Of a stretch of DNA of 32,349 nt, positions 31,602 through 32,349 are shown piece after piece. Each line of letters opens with the position of its first letter. The stretch's first letter is position 1. Under the pieces are notes generated by a model that saw only the letters and a list, made by a program, of their open reading frames with translations, had not been told where the DNA came from and searched no databases. The DNA comes from Streptacidiphilus carbonis. Lineage in GTDB: Bacteria > Actinomycetota > Actinomycetes > Streptomycetales > Streptomycetaceae. The stretch lies in NCBI RefSeq assembly GCF_000787775.1, contig NZ_BBPM01000074.1:1-32349 (forward strand). Reading direction: 5' to 3'. The position numbers and the translations under genes are program-made.

Positions 31602-32010
31602 GGGCATTGGCTTGCTCGTTTGTGTGCGCAGCCTGTTAGGTGTCGGTGGGGTTGCGGTGGTGGTGTGTCAGGTGTTTTCAGCGGCTGGTTTGTTGGTGTT
31701 GCGGTGAAGTGTGGGTGTCGTCCGGGATGGCGCTTGGCTGGTCTGTACGCGCAGCTCACCGGGGAGTCAGGGCATTGCGCTTGCTCAGTGGCTGCACGCC
31801 GCGATTAGCTGCGTCTGCAGTCCCTGGGCCGGGAATGGCTTACCCGGACGGGCCGTCAAAAGCCGAACCACGCCGTTGACAGGCTCGGTCCCGGTAGGCA
31901 TGAAGAGCAACTACGATGATTCCTCACGGAGGGCCAGAGCGACCCATCGGGAGTGGCTCAGTTTTCGTAAAACGCGTAGCCTGCAATTCTGATGCATAGC
32001 TCAATAGAAT
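31602..32010. other. Non-coding stretch between the last gene and the telomere-like region
   Basis: About 400 bp with short overlapping open frames that look like chance products of G-rich, repetitive GT sequence (many GGTGTTG/GTGGTG words at 31630-31720). From about 31905 the sequence becomes AT-richer. No gene, RNA or terminator can be supported. Confidence 0.45.
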
Positions 32011-32059
32011 CAAGAATTAAACCCCGTCAGACGGAACCCTCTCACGCTTCCGAATCTGT

Positions 32060-32349
32060 CGAACCGCCCCACAGGGGCCACGCTGCCAGGTTGCTCCGCG
32101 CGGAGCGCGGTCAAGCCAGCCACAGAAGAGCCGTAGCAGCGCAGCCGACAGCAACCCAGCCAACCCAAGCACTTCAACGATATAAACCCATTGGCAGACA
32201 CGGGGCTTGGAGCGAAGCGGAAAGCCCCAACCCCAGCCAGTCCGAAGCGAAGCGCGGACACCCGTCGGCGAAGCCGGCCCTGCGCGAAGCGCAGGCGCGT
32301 CCCCGCGCAGCGGGGACGTCGTCGGCGAAGCCGACGCACCGTCAAGCGC
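32060..32349. repeat. Telomere-like region of packed hairpins at the right end
   Basis: Inverted repeats with very short loops crowd the last 290 bases. CGTCGGC-GAA-GCCGACG is at 32320-32336. CGTCCCCGC-GCA-GCGGGGACG is at 32298-32318. CCTGCGC-GAA-GCGCAGG is at 32279-32295. CGGC-GAA-GCCG is at 32266-32276. GGGGCTT...AAGCCCC around a GCGAAGC core is at 32202-32228. GCTCCGCGCGGAGC is at 32093-32106, and GCCCC-ACA-GGGGC at 32066-32078. Hairpins with GCGAAGC or GCGCAGC tips are the hallmark of Streptomyces telomeres. The outermost 13 bases are not part of a hairpin, so the type differs from the common chromosomal telomere. Confidence 0.75.

Noticed and set aside
1-32349. CRISPR arrays, tRNA or rRNA genes
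   Set aside because: No regularly spaced identical repeats of CRISPR size and no tRNA T-loop/acceptor pattern or rRNA motif was noticed on either strand.

Overview
The window reads as DNA from a Streptomycetaceae-type actinomycete (Streptomyces, Kitasatospora or a relative). It has very high GC with strong third-position GC in the real genes, GTG starts, GGAGG-type ribosome binding sites, GTGA/ATGA start-stop couplings, and families typical of that group. It looks like the end of a linear replicon, most likely a large linear plasmid or a chromosome arm. The last ~350 bases hold closely packed small hairpins with GAA or GCA loops, the architecture of a Streptomyces telomere. A decayed helicase-associated-domain fragment, typical of telomere-proximal helicases, lies about 1 kb inside that end.

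Layout. (1) 1-2.34 kb, minus strand: metK, an adenosine kinase and the first codons of a third gene, read as an S-adenosylmethionine turnover cassette. (2) 2.67-5.71 kb, minus: a translationally coupled replication module (archaeo-eukaryotic primase-polymerase, SF3/D5-type helicase, small unknown protein). It is preceded by ~800 bp of non-coding DNA with short 9-bp repeats. (3) 6.5-11.1 kb: a secreted beta-trefoil lectin, a divergent HTH/NB-ARC/TPR regulator, a broken NmrA-like reductase and a DUF4232-type lipoprotein. (4) 11.1-13.1 kb, minus: a first ParA/ParB pair with three TGATAAC-N3-GTTATCA palindromes, two of them inside parB. (5) 13.4-17.7 kb: a ComF-like pseudogene, an unusual AT-rich then pyrimidine-rich intergenic region with TATAACGATA repeats and CTGTCG words, and a second, unrelated partition-like pair (ParA plus a Pro/Ala-rich protein with a ribbon-helix-helix-like tail). 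(6) 17.7-19.9 kb: a small HTH protein and a 491-residue winged-helix protein that may be a replication initiator. (7) 19.9-31 kb: accessory DNA with IS3 and IS1182 remnants, a VOC protein, two alpha/beta hydrolases (one truncated), a secreted beta-propeller protein, and an IS256-family element. That element is split by a 2,485-bp serine-recombinase element whose excision would exactly restore the transposase frame. (8) 31-32.35 kb: a small membrane protein under two palindromic operators, the helicase remnant, another small membrane protein and the telomere-like end.

Taken together, the window carries two partition systems and two candidate replication modules, which suggests a composite (fused) linear replicon. 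The strongest unexplained structures are the second par locus with its repeat fields and a shared 16-bp operator, the parS-like sites inside parB, the nested recombinase element, and the non-canonical telomere. Gene functions are inferred from motifs visible in the translated sequence; no database search was possible.
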